64,000 bases of DNA from Alligator mississippiensis (GCF_030867095.1 NC_081824.1:304746956-304810955); one strand, 5' to 3'; counted from the first letter of the stretch, positions 25,131-36,137 are shown. Made by a program: numbers and translations. The notes: a model not told the origin generated them from the sequence alone.

Positions 25131-25480
25131 CAGGGCTATCCAACTGATGGCCCATGGGCCATATGTGGCCCCAAAAGGGCAAGCACAAGGCCTGCAGGCT
25201 CCTGCCCAGCTGTAACTGCTCCTGGGGGTGCAGTGGTGTAGCAGGAGGGGGTCTGTGCTGCACATTTGCTGGGGCAGGGGGTTAGGCTCCTTACATTTCA
25301 CACATGGAAAAGAATGTGTAGGTATGGTGCACAGTTGAGATGGGGGGAGCTGGGCTGTCCCTGCAATGGGATGAGGAGTCTAGGGGAGGGGAGCTCCCCT
25401 GACCATCTGCCTGCTTGTGTGCATGGCAAATAGCTCATGCAGTCTGCAGGCCCAAGCTGTCCGGGAGTTGGACAGCGCTG
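25131..25480. mobile_element. Non-autonomous hAT element, 350 bp
   Basis: The left end CAGGGCTATCCAACTGATGG and the right end AGTTGGACAGCGCTG form inverted termini (CAGGGCTATCCAACT against CAGCGCTGTCCAACT). Flanking 8-mers CTCTAGAG and CTTTGGAG match at 6 of 8 positions. The interior has the CCCATGGGCCATATGTGGCC pattern common to this hAT group. No transposase. Confidence 0.85.
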
Positions 25481-25515
25481 CTTTGGAGCATGCCATAAGG
25501 GGGCAAACACAGTGT

Positions 25516-26254
25516 CTAGGGACAGACATTCAAAAAGCCTGAGCCTGAATTGATTCAATCTTTGCAGGTTAGTCTAATCAATTTGGTGATGGATAGACAT
25601 TCCCTTTTCATTCCAGAAATGTAGGCACATGCCTGCAGTGGCTCAGGCTAGAAGAGGTGGGGTGCAAGAGCAGCTTTCCCTCCCCTTTTACAGGACTGAG
25701 CTGGAGGGGTTGTGGCCAGGCCCCAGCAGGTTGCTCTGATTAACCCCAGGGAACTGATAACAGTGTTTATCACCCCTAACTCAGTGTTTATCACCTCATT
25801 AAGACAACAACAGAGGGACATTACCAGTTACCTGTTGATTCTACCTTTGTCACAGCACTGATTGGAGCCAGGATGTGGTTTGCTAACTAATACACAGATA
25901 CCTCTCAGCAAGGAAGAGGGGAGGGGGGAATTCCTACTTAGCAGGGAGTGGTGACAGGGAGGGAGGGAGCAGCCTTCAAATCTTTGCCGGAGCTGCAGCC
26001 AGGGAGCAGAGAGCCCTGCCCAGCCCACAGAGCATGCTGGGGCTGTCTGGTTTTACTTAAACCAGCAAGGGGTCTGGGACAGACATTGCATATACTGATG
26101 TGACCCAAATCAGTTAAGTCTGATACTACATTCAACCGGGTTTATCTCAAACTGGTTTCAAAACTGGTTTATATGCACTGAACATCTGTTCTGTTACAGG
26201 TTTAAACCAGTTTCTGATCACTTAAACTGGTTTATGTGTAATGTCTGTCCCTAG
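25516..26254. mobile_element. 739-bp DNA element with perfect 15-bp TIRs
   Basis: CTAGGGACAGACATT at 25516-25530 is the exact reverse complement of AATGTCTGTCCCTAG at 26240-26254. The right subterminal region (about 26144-26240) carries four or more copies of AAACTGGTTT or its complement AAACCAGTTT, which could be transposase binding sites. The interior encodes no transposase. Flanking 8-mers do not match. A TA duplication is possible if the element starts at GGG. The superfamily is left open. Confidence 0.75.
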
Positions 26255-26274
26255 CCAACAAGTCCTTTCTGTAT

Positions 26275-26397
26275 CTAGTCCTTAGCTTCTCTGTACTTCA
26301 ATTCATCTGTGTCACAGGGATATAGTAATATGACAACAAAATGAACAGTTGTGAGATGCTCAGATTCTGTGTTACTAGAAGGGACATAAAGTACATT
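26275..26397 (+). mobile_element. MIR/L2-like fragment
   Basis: CTTAGCTTCTCTGTACTTCA, then ATTCATCTGTG, GGGATATAGTAATA, and TGTGAGATGCTCAGATTC leading into ACATAAAGTAC, follow the order of a MIR core and its L2-like 3' tail in sense orientation. The fragment is highly diverged. Confidence 0.5.
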
Positions 26398-26754
26398 AGA
26401 TCATGAGAAGAGGAACTTGAATCTCCCCTGATTAGTTACAAATTTATTTTAACTAATGTATATATTCAAATATATTGTTATACAGAGATTGGGTGGAGGG
26501 GAGGAGGTGGTACGTGCAGGGGGGGTAGTCTGGCCTTACAGTTTTCAGATCCCAGGTTATGTTAAATCTGTCTCAGTTTCCTTTCTCATGGGAAACAATG
26601 CTGGTGGCAGGGGGAGGCTGGGCAGCTTATGTGTTATGGAGTCACCTTAGATGCCAAGTATCAACTGCAATGCATATGCCTAAGGCCAGCCCTGGAGGTT
26701 GGGGAAAGGCAGAACTGCATGGTAGGGATGTGTTCTCAGCTGACTTTACTCCTG

Positions 26755-27603
26755 TTCCCCACCTTTCAGGAAGAACGCAGGCAAGCACCATGAATTACCT
26801 TAATTGGATATTAATTTATCCTGAATTGACAAGTGAAGCGACAATTTGTAAAGGCAAAAATAAGCACCTAAAGAAGGTGATCAACAAGGAAAAAATCATA
26901 CTTCTGTGCCAGCCAGCATCCTATCTGCTATTTTGCACAAAACTTGGAGCTTTGACGCAGATCCACTTAGAAAGCTGGGCTGGTGCTGCTCTTCCTGAAG
27001 TCAAAACTCAGCTTTGCTGAATGTCTGTGATAGGCATTTACATTTTCAGACGTAAGTTGGATCCACGTTGAAAATTTAAAACGATAAAAAAAACCCCTCA
27101 CGGAAGGAATTCGGGAGCTAAAAATAAAACATGTCAAAGGTGTTTTAAATTACTGCGAAAAAAATCCTAAAATGATAAAATCGGCCGACAACATGGATCT
27201 GCAGATGTGATTTAAGCAGCTTACAGGCAATTGTTGTCACGTGGAAACAGGGGAAGTGTAACATGGTAATGGGAGAGGTGTGCCGTGGACAAGCGCCCTT
27301 ACCGTTACAGAGTACTAGACCACACTCCCAGGGAACTGCACAGAGAGCTGGAAGGCGCCCCTTGCTCTTGAGGCAGCTGGCATGGAAATTTATGTATATT
27401 GACTTCAGGTGATTTGTGTTGCTCTCCTACACTCTCACGTATTTGGCACAGTGCTTGGTCCCGTGTCCTAGCTTCCTTCTGCATCGCCTCTGTGTTGGCT
27501 GACAGCTGCGGAGCTGAGGTGATTGTTTCCAAGCAGCAGAGGGAACTGGAGAGAGAGGCTGTGCTCCTGGCGCTTGCCTGCGCTCTTCCTGAAAGGTGGG
27601 GAA
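26755..27603. other. 850-bp region bounded by 36-bp inverted repeats
   Basis: The 36 bases at 26755-26790 are the inverse of 27568-27603 with only two mismatches, both A/G. The shared core includes CCCCACCTTTCAGGAAGA and CGCAGGCAAGC. Each arm, read inward, has a pyrimidine-rich tract followed by TTTCAG|G, so each looks like a splice acceptor. No similarity was found between the two halves inside the arms. Possible explanations are a DNA element with short TIRs, a local inverted duplication, or paired exon starts. No known domain is visible in the frames (26559-27020 plus, 27305-27727 minus). Confidence 0.5.
27030..27305. promoter_or_regulatory. Candidate conserved non-coding element
   Basis: Thirteen CpG dinucleotides survive in about 275 bases that are otherwise AT-rich, while flanking DNA is CpG-poor. 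There is no repeat signature or long reading frame. Visible motif-like sites include an E-box CACGTG (about 27238), a SOX-like CAATTGTTGT just upstream of it, and a TCF/LEF-like CAAAG (about 27137). CpG retention may reflect selective constraint or a germline-unmethylated site. Enhancer function is inference. Confidence 0.4.
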
Positions 27604-28856
27604 GCAGAGAAAGGGAAAACATCACCAGAGACACCACCAGGAGGAATTGCCTCAGAAAGATAACTCTTTGAAGTCTGGGACTTTCACAAATGTTTATTTT
27701 CATACCTTGAAGCCGGTTACATTTCAAATGTTTTTCTTACCCTGAGGCTGGCAATGTTTTTGTTTTGATTTCAGCATTCATGCTGCCCTGCACATAGGCC
27801 ACCTCAGAGAAAACTACCGCGCAGGTCCAGCTCTTGGAAACGTTCATTGCCTTGTCCCCCTTTCAGGCGTCTGTTGCATCCCAGCAGATTTTAAACTTGT
27901 TAACAAATGAGATGACGGGCTGGCCTGAGGTTAGCACTGCCAGCTGGGTCCCGAGACCTTCCTGGGTTGGTAGGGAATGTGTTTTTCTAAGGGAAGGAAG
28001 CCCTATCTGACTCTTCAGTAACCAGGAAACAGGACAATAGGGCTCCACATCCAGCCCTTCACAACTATGCTGTAAAATGAAATCTTGGAGGGAGGAAAGT
28101 CTTCCTTAGCTGAATGAGAGAAATTAATTAAAAAAACAAACAAACAGCAGTATAAAGGTGCAAGTGAAACATTGGAGCTGTAGATGTAATTTAGGAGCTT
28201 GTACAATCTGAAAATTCCTTAATAACTTATTATGATTGATTAAAGATACCGAATCTCTGTTGGAAAGATGAGAACCAATAGGGCTGATGAAGGAAAGGCA
28301 CCCTGTGGTTGCTTAGGAGGAGATGCCACTTGTCATGAGAAAAAAGAAGGAAGTACTTAAGTCCCAGAGGCCTACTTGCAGCTGCAGCAGCAAGGCTAGG
28401 AGCCAGACTCCAGACCTGCCGCTGACTACATTATTGACACCTTCTCTTGGACCTTGAACTTTGCCCTATCACAAGACTTGGTCCTCCTGCTTCCCCTTTC
28501 TGTGTAGTCTCTTATAGGGACAAGCAAACCAGCCCTCAGTGAAGAAAATATAGCAGGTCCTTTGCCTTCCCTAGTAAAGCAAACTATGCTCTCTCCCTTT
28601 CCCCATTCCAATTTCATTTTTTCCTTTATTGCTGTGCATCTGAACACATCACATCATTTATTGGGACACACTAATTCTTGTGGCCTACTCTGGTTTTCTC
28701 TTTATATTCTACAGAACTCTGGATATCTCGCTTTCCCCAGCTTCCCACATACTTTTCTTCTATTCCCCTCCTTTTCTTCTTGTTTTTCCCTATTCATTGT
28801 TCTGAGACCTGGAACAAGCCTATCCTATCTTTCTGACATTATTAGTTCACATCACA
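27604..28856. other. Unannotated sequence
   Basis: No gene or repeat identified. CT-rich DNA at 28560-28800 gives an open frame with no domain similarity. Confidence 0.4.
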
Positions 28857-29122
28857 TAGGGCACGTCTACATGAGATGCTAACTGCAGGGTAGCCTAATA
28901 ATACTGTGCAGTAGTGCATCACAGCACGAATAGTGCTAATAAGCTACTGCACAGTATTATTAGGCTACTGCACAGTAATGTCACTAAAAAGGTGTGCGCT
29001 GGCACTACTGTGCAGTAATGCTAGTTACTGCACATTAATTTAGTATTTGATTATACACGTACTAAACTTAAATGTGCAGTAACTACCGTGCATTAATAAA
29101 GGTTTAGACAATGACATGCCCA
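28857..29122. mobile_element. Palindrome-rich MITE, about 265 bp
   Basis: GGGCACGTC at the left (28859) and GACATGCCC at the right (to 29121) look like terminal inverted repeats. Inside, 24 bases at 28891-28914 (TAGCCTAATAATACTGTGCA then GTAG) are repeated perfectly inverted at 28944-28967. The 11-mer palindromic motif ACTGCACAGTA or its near-copies recurs at least five times. No coding capacity. I recall a related reptilian hAT-like family with GTCTACA near its ends. Confidence 0.75.
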
Positions 29123-30031
29123 CCAGGCACCAACTTCTCGGTCATTACAGTAGATACATAACAGAAACGTAAAAGTCAAAAGATCCATTCCCTACTACAT
29201 ACTCAACTAGTTTGCCTCCTTTTGAGTTCTGGATTGGTGAGTAGAGGTTGCACCCCACAAGCTGCCAGGTGCCTCCAGGAGTTACTGAGTATGCCAATGC
29301 CCCATTGATTCAGGTGCTAGCCTGACATTGGCTGCATTTTTAATACTTTCTAAACTGCTACTGGCATTCTTCAGTAGGTAGTTTTTCTAATGGTAAGAGT
29401 GGGGCCTTGGCTGCCAGGACTGATGTGTTCTCCTGGGGATCCAGCACTACTTGCCATGTGACTAATTGAGTCCCTTTTCCTTACTGTGTCTGGTTTACCA
29501 GATGTGTATGGCTTAATTAATGTCTGCAAGAAAAGTAGGAATGTTAAAAGAAAGGCAGCCCAGAAATGCCAAATATTGTTGTTTTCATGATTAAGCTTTG
29601 TACAGACAAGTACTCCAGTTCTTCATGTGATATGGGCTAGGATATCACTTTTGTAGTGTCAAAACTACAATAAAAAGGCAAGAATGTATCTCCTTTCTCC
29701 TAGATTGCAAGCTTATTCTGTTTATCTCTCCTTCCATAGAGAATAGAATAATAGAAATACGACTGTGTACATGTGACATCCCTATTCCATCTCCTGTCAG
29801 ACTGGCATTTTATTTTGAGAAAAGCGGATTTATTTTTGTGCAATTAAGTGCTCCATGGCAGATACCATACTCACTGAAGTTCATATGGACAGCCTGCTCC
29901 CAAGCTGTACTGCTAGCATAATATACAACTGAACAAATTTCATAATTGACTGTGGGGTGCTTGGTCCATTGAAGGCTGCGAAGATGACAGAATTGTGCTG
30001 GCTCACAAAGTCAGAAGGGAACTGTCAATAG
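29123..30031. other. Unannotated sequence
   Basis: No gene or confident repeat recognised. Confidence 0.4.
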
Positions 30032-30211
30032 CAGTAGCATAATTCAGGCAAGGTGACTGGGGCAGCTTCTCTGGGGTGGGGTTGAAAAAAAATGTTATCC
30101 CAGGCACATGATCATTGATCATGCTAGTAGCACAGCAGCAACTGGAAGTTGATGCAGACTGGGATGTATTGCAGCTGCCCCTGGGTGCCTGACTACATTG
30201 TTATGCCTCTG
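30032..30211. mobile_element. Short hAT derivative, 180 bp
   Basis: CAGTAGCATAATTCAGGC at the left and ACATTGTTATGCCTCTG at the right are imperfect inverted ends of the CAG-GCATAA family also seen at 876 and 14950. Flanking 8-mers (GTCAATAG and GACAACCC) match poorly. It contains a short palindrome ATGATCATTGATCAT near 30109-30123. Confidence 0.6.
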
Positions 30212-30401
30212 GACAACCCTATTAGTGGGTGGAACCGGAAGTCCAGCTCCCAGCTGTAACTCAGAAGGATTTATGCAGTCTGAGTTACAACACTACCTGG
30301 GACCAAACAGATGTTCACCATTGGTCCCAGATGAAGGGGAATCCAGCTGCGAGCTTGCAGCCGTGTTCCCATAGCAATGGCCATGGCTCTCTGCCAGTGC
30401 T

Positions 30402-30614
30402 CCCTGTTTTCAGAATGAGAGGGGGGAAAGGCAGCAGAAGGAGCTTGCTCTTAGGGCTCCCCAGCTGGTGCTGAAGGGTGGGGTGGGCAAATTGGAGCCT
30501 CCCCCGACTTGGGGTGGGGGCTCCAATACACCTGCCTCACTCTCCAGGGGGGCTGAAAAGCCCCAGACTGAACTCCTTCTGCTCCCTTTCCCCCCTCCCA
30601 TTCTGAAAACAGGG
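30402..30614. mobile_element. GC-rich foldback element, 213 bp
   Basis: The outer 42 bases of each side are inverted copies with only a few mismatches. The left begins CCCTGTTTTCAGAATGAGAG; the right ends CTCCCATTCTGAAAACAGGG. A second inner palindrome pairs AATTGGAGCCTCCCCC with GGGGGCTCCAATA. Both strands carry open frames because the arms mirror each other. No transposase. Family not recognised. Confidence 0.75.
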
Positions 30615-31106
30615 ACAGGCTGGGAGCTCCCCAGACACAAGTTACAAAAGAGGCTACATTTTTTAACATCTTTATCAGATACCTCATTCAATAAGGGGTC
30701 AGATTTTCACCCAATTGGCCATTTTTGAAGCTGTACACAGCCATGTACTTGTGTTTGGTTATAGCTATAAACTGCTGTCTGTGGCCAAATCAGGCAGACT
30801 TTGTCACTTCTGTCTGCACCTAAGTGTGAACAACAGAAAGAAGCAATAATTGCTGCTCTGGAAAATGCTTCTTACCTGTTCTAGGATTAGAATATCTGTA
30901 TGTGTCCAGGGGACCAGAGTGTATTATGTATTAAGTCATGGGGGTGATTTTTGCCAATACAGTTATATCAATAAAAGCCAGAATGTGGATGTCATTATAA
31001 CAATATACAGGTTTGAGGGATTAGTTTTTCCCCTCCTTGTACAAGAATCAGTTGGTCTAATAAAGGCTATCACATCTACCCAAAGAGCCTGTGGCCATTA
31101 GTACAA

Positions 31107-31206
31107 AACACTTTTATACCAGTATAACTACACCCAGGCTAAAAGGGATGTACCACTAATAGCACAGGACAGTTAAAGCTATTCAACTTTAAGTGTAGAC
31201 AAGACC
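31107..31206 (-). mobile_element. MITE fragment (TATACCAGTATAACTACAC)
   Basis: TATACCAGTATAACTACACC at the left and TTTAAGTGTAGACAAGACCC at the right are hallmarks of a widespread amniote non-autonomous DNA element (recalled). The copy is incomplete. AAACTGGTTTAC just after it (about 31212) resembles the subterminal repeats of the 25516-26254 element. Confidence 0.55.
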
Positions 31207-31463
31207 CTAAACTGGTTTACAAGTGACTAATATCAATATAGCTTAATCTGGTTTGTTTCTGGCCCAAGCTCCTGAACTGATTAAAGTGCATTCATGCAGC
31301 TGGGAATGGAGAGGATATCAAGAATGTAATCAAAACAAGTTTGAAACCAATTTAGTTAGATCCTTATTCAGGGACTCTAGGTATGAAGGGGCTGGCAGCT
31401 AGGAGGAACACTGACTTACAGGGGGAACAAAATACACTGCTCTCTGGGAGTCAGTGCTTCAGA

Positions 31464-31895
31464 CAGGGCGGTCCAATTAAGCAGCTAGGGGCCGCATGCC
31501 CTGTGGGCTGCAGTAGCAAGGGCTGCATCAGCGTGGGCCATGGGGCACCAGGGCAACAAAGTGTATGCCCCCCTACTGCACTGTCCCTTGCTGCACCATG
31601 CACCCTGCCACTACACCACACTTTCCACCCTCCCCGCCCCCCCCACTACACCACGTGTCCCCCCCCACAACTATACTTCATTCATTCCCTGCTTCCCTCT
31701 CCTGCTGCAACATGTGCCCTGGTGTCCCCCTCCCATTGTACCATGCACCCTAGATTGCACTCTGCTGCCAGGGGTAAGCCAGATGGAGTAGCAGCCAGAG
31801 CAATGTGAGAAGCTGTGGTTGGAAGGGAGCCTAGCTGTAATTTAACCCCCCCACGGGCCACATGCAGTCTGCAGGCTGCCAGTTGGATGGCCCTG
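31464..31895. mobile_element. Non-autonomous hAT element, 432 bp
   Basis: The left end CAGGGCGGTCCAATTAAGC and the right end CAGTTGGATGGCCCTG are inverted termini of the CAGGGC-TCCAA hAT group. GGGCCGCATGCCCTG near the left and CGGGCCACATGCAG near the right extend the inverted similarity. The interior is a C-rich low-complexity tract (31560-31780) whose frames are open by composition only. No matching 8-bp flanks were found. Confidence 0.75.
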
Positions 31896-33277
31896 ACCTG
31901 GAGCACAACAGCTTCCTGTAGCAAGGTCTCTACATCAGTACAAGTGGGGGGGTTGTTTGTTTCTTTGATTTTGGTTTTCTTTAATTTTCTGTTCTCTCCT
32001 CTCTTTCCTGAGTAAACAATAGGTTGTGTACAGGCCACTGTCACTTGTAACTGGTCTGCTGTTTTTTGGAGATTGCAGCTCCTGCCTGATCCATAGACTT
32101 GAGGGATCTTTCCCGCAAAGAGGAAGAGTGATCAGCTCTAGTAATTAGCCCACCAACCAGAGGATCATACCACAGATAGGCACCCCAGGCTGATGTAAAG
32201 GTAAGCACTAAGTTCATATGAAATTAGCTAAAAGACTCTGCTTAATGAAATGCTGATTTCTCCAGAGCAAGTTCACACATTTGAAGAGACATCCTGTACC
32301 AGGCTACCAGCAAAATGGCTGAGAGAGCTAGAGCTGTGCAATTTGTCCTTTTCATGCTGAAGAAACAGAAACCTGCTGCCCATATAAGCTTCACTGGCTT
32401 GGAGTGTGTGTGTGAATATTAATCCGTATCCTGTGACAGTCTTGATATTAGTCCAATGGGCAACATAGGAACAAAATCCTTGAACCAATCTTTGAAGTCT
32501 GGGATGAGGAAGTTTTGAATTTAACCACCATCTCTTACTATGGAAGGTCATTTTTTTAAACTAGGAGACTCTTCATTACATGTAGGGGAGAATTGGATAA
32601 TAAGCTTCCAATATTGGGCTGGCCACAGCATCCTTAGTTTAGGGAACCCAAGTGTAGAGAAGTGCTGATGGGTGCTACCGGCTTGCCAGAACTCGCTTGT
32701 TCCTCCTTTCCCCAGTTTCCAAGATATAACAAAAAAGAAAATGTTTCTCTCAGCAGGCATGCAAAATCCCATGCTTTAAATATAAATTATACTGACATAC
32801 AAACATTATACTCTAGGAATCATTTCACTCTCCAGGGAAATGCAGCCCATCTCTAGGGGAAGACATGGCAGTAACTTAACAACACACTGAAAATTTTAAA
32901 ACAGCATGAAGATCACAAGCATTCCTTCCTTCACAAGGGTTAAAGTTACCCCTAGACATTTATACTAATGTCATCCAGGAGCATCACTCAGCACTTAAAA
33001 CTGGTCTTAATACTTGCCAATCAAAACATTACAAAGTTCTAGCTGCAGAGCTATGTTTGTGAAAAGATCACACCCTGTAGCCAATTTAGCTGTGCTGGTA
33101 AAACCTGTGATGTGGCTGCATACCCATCAGCAGAAGAAACTTCTGCTGTCAAAGCTGAGGCTGTTCGGAGAGCTGATATAGTGCTGATGGCAGAAGAACT
33201 CAGAGAGCAAGCAAAGCAACATTTGGACCAGGAGACTTAACTGCTGCTGGTGAGCCAGCCACCTCCACAGTCTACAC
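31896..33277. other. Unannotated sequence
   Basis: No gene or repeat was recognised with confidence. Confidence 0.4.
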
Positions 33278-33720
33278 AAGGGCTGTCCAGTTTCTAAGCA
33301 GGCAGAAGCTGCGTACCTCATGGGCCACAACAGCAGGGGTTGCATGCCCTGCAAGCCGTACCAGCAGGAGCCATGGATCCCCTGTGCACATGGGTGCATT
33401 TCTCCTTGCTGCACTGCATACATCCTTCCTGCTGCACCACATGCCTACCTAGCTGTCCCAGACCCATCTTCATTTCTCCAACTTCAGGCTTTCCCATGCT
33501 ACACTGCACCACGTGGCTGCCCTGGGCCATGGCCTCCCCCTGCACCTCAGGCTGTGCCACGCTGCTCTGCCTGGCCTGCCCCCTGGCGTAGGAGTGGGAG
33601 CCAGAAGCTGGAGGAGGGAGAGAGCTCAGAGGGAAGTGGCAGCTGGGTAGAAGCTCAGGGAAGCAAAATAACTCCTCATGGGCTGCATGTGGCCTGTGGG
33701 CCACCAGGTGGGCAGCCCTG
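33278..33720. mobile_element. Non-autonomous hAT element with 8-bp TSD, 443 bp
   Basis: The left end AAGGGCTGTCCAG (from CAGGGCTG) and the right end GGTGGGCAGCCCTG are inverted. Flanking 8-mers GTCTACAC (33270-33277) and GTCTAGAC (33721-33728) match at 7 of 8 positions. The last 95 bases plus the right flank recur inverted at about 44.4-44.5 kb. The interior is GC-rich without a transposase. Confidence 0.8.
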
Positions 33721-34045
33721 GTCTAGACCAAGCCTAGATCCAAGAGTGTGAAAATCTGTTGTAGTCTCAACAGATTCTTCCATCAGATACATGTGTCACA
33801 GTAGGGTATAGTTTCCTTGCTTCTCTGTAACTAGACTGACACTTGTACCCAGGGTGGATTGCTTTAAATGCAAGTGGTTCAAAATTGTGATTTAAGTCAG
33901 TGAACAGGAAACCTTTAAATACTTGATTTAATCTTGTTTTATATTTATGCTTGTTATTTTTCTAACGAAAGGTTGACTTTTATTGGTAACCATTTTGATT
34001 TGTAATGTAGTCTTTACACTAATTTTGGTACTTGGTTTTGCTGAT
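33625..34045 (+). repeat. Inverted duplication, arm A
   Basis: This block is the reverse complement of 44085-44528. It contains the final 95 bp of the hAT element ending at 33720, its right-hand target duplication, and about 320 bp of flanking sequence with CTGTTGTAGTCTCAACAG and AGACTGACACTTGTACCC. Identity by eye is high (roughly 85-90 percent), mostly substitutions with few gaps. It may be a segmental duplication or two copies of a composite repeat. Confidence 0.8.
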
Positions 34046-35367
34046 GAAGAGGAGGCATGATATCTATACACATTTATTTAGCAATAATATAGGTTAAAAT
34101 TATTTAATGAGATTCTTAATTTTTATATGTTTTGTTAGGAAATGGAAAATGGTGTGTTTATTTGGGGGGGGTTTTCCTTAAATATATTTCTGAAGAGCTG
34201 CATTTGCATGGAAGTTGGAATAAATTCAAACACACAAAATAGCATTTTAAAATCTTTTTATTACTTGAATAACACTACCTTAAGTGCTGGGTACATGAGG
34301 AAAATAAATAAGTTTCTCACAACATGCTTTGTATTTAAAACTAATGTATTTATTAAACTGAGCAAGTATTTGCAGTTAGTGAATCGAACCTTGTCCAAGA
34401 TTTCAGAGTGCCTAGATCTCATCCCTTCACAACTCATTTTTATTCATCTTTATGAAAGAAAAACAAACTTTTCAGCTTTTTCTTAACTCTCATTTGGTTT
34501 GTCAACTTTGAAGTAGCTTGCCATTTAATTGAATTAGTTATATAAACTGAAACAAAGGAAATCACTCTGTGACTCTAGAAGAGACTCCTGCTGTGTCAAA
34601 TGCTAGTTTGTCATTTCAACAAAATCTTGTTCCAGGTGCTTAGCCAGTAGCATCCCCTGATTCAGTGATCTGACTTTCCTTAAAACCTGGGCGGCAGATG
34701 CAGGAGTTGAATTGTAATTTAATTTAAATTATGTTAATGGTTTATGGTGAGCTTAGTTCTTAATACAGTTTGTCCTAATTTCAAATTTAATTTTAAGTCA
34801 GTTTATTTTTTTAATGCATTTAAATTTAATTAAAAGATTTTTTTTAAATAGTTGTTTTTGCCCATGCCCCCAGTCCTGCAAGCTCGCATTCTCTACAGCT
34901 CCACTGACTGACTTAGGGTGGTAAAAGTTGTGAATGAGCATACCATTTGACCGCAAGAATCCTAAAAAGCAGATAGACTAGTGGGAAAACTTTTCAGTTT
35001 CCAGAAAAATGAATGCATTTTACATTTCAGCTGTTGCAAAGGGTGAGGTTGTCTGCAGGCTTCTGAAGGACAAGTTACTTCTCTTTGATGTATCTTTGTT
35101 ATATCAATATTTTACCAGCCCAACTAGGTGCCCAACAAGTAAGAGGGTGCTATAAACCTTCTCTGTATTTAAGCAGATGCACAGCTGTCAGTGCTTTGTT
35201 CTATACAAATAAAATGTGTGGAGGGTATCAAAGCACCATCCATAGCATTACATGCCCTGAAGAGGAAATGACTGTATGGAAAAGAACGTATCTCCCTCCC
35301 CTCTGCTCATCAGCTGACAATCCAAGGCCAGTGCTGTGGGAATGGATGCTGCCTAGCTCCCCCAGAA
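34046..35367. other. Unannotated AT-rich sequence
   Basis: Strongly AT-rich, especially 34720-34860 with runs of TTTAAATTTAA type. No gene or element recognised. Confidence 0.45.
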
Positions 35368-35712
35368 CAGTGTTTCTCAACCCATGGTATGCGTACCCCT
35401 GGGGGTACGCGAGACACAGGCAGAGGAGACACAGGTGCTGCATTTTTATCTTTGCCTGCTTGGGCTGGAAGTTCCAGCTGCCGTCCCTCCGCCCCCTGTT
35501 CATTGCGCCGGGGCTTACACTCCCTAGCATCAGTGTGCTGGGGGATAGGAAGGGAGGCCCTATGCAGGCTGCTTTGTCCTGGGCTGGGGTGGGAAAAGTG
35601 AGACTCAGCTCGCAGCGGCAAAACTGGAAGAGCCACGTTGGGACTTCCGGTTTCGCTTTTGCTGTGTCGATCGGCAGGGGGTACATAAGGTACCAAAGGT
35701 TGAGAACCACTG
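35368..35712. mobile_element. Non-autonomous hAT element with perfect 8-bp TSD, 345 bp
   Basis: The 8-mer CCCCAGAA lies immediately outside both ends (35360-35367 and 35713-35720) with no mismatch. The termini CAGTGTTTCTCAACCCATGG and CAAAGGTTGAGAACCACTG are inverted. Subterminal GGTATGCGTACCCCTGG and GGGGGTACATAAGGTACC extend the inversion. The interior is GC-rich and retains CpGs, so the copy may be relatively young. It encodes no transposase, although both strands have open frames that overlap it. Confidence 0.92.
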
Positions 35713-36137
35713 CCCCAGAACACGTAAGGCTACTCTTCTAGGAGTCTTCTGATCACTGCTGCTAGCATGACTCACCTCTCTGCTACCTTCCCCCTCTCCT
35801 CTTGCTGTGTCCGTACAAGCCTTATTTGGCCCACTGGCCTGTTTGAAAAAAAAAAAAAAGGCTGTATAAAATGCGAGAACTTGGCCCATGTTAGAACCAG
35901 TTGTGATAGCAGGTACTGGGTCAGCAAGGTGGAAGGGAATATTTCCTGATTGGTGGCTGCAGCAAGCAAGATAGACTGTTGCATATTTGAACACCGTGTG
36001 TGAATGCTGCCTGTGGTGCAGGGCTGCATTCCTGGGAACTACAGACAGCTAACTCCTGCCGCTGCCCCAGACAAGCCACTCCCCCAGATTTGTTTCTGTA
36101 TAAAAATCAAAAAAGCATGGGATGGAGGTTATAATGC

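Noticed and set aside
27305-27727. 140-codon minus-strand frame starting near a splice-acceptor-like site
   Set aside because: No domain and no donor or partner exon can be assigned. Kept only as part of the inverted-repeat observation.
35085-35741. 218-codon plus-strand frame with 160- and 137-codon minus-strand frames
   Set aside because: The frames cross the borders of a hAT MITE with an intact target duplication and have no recognisable protein similarity.
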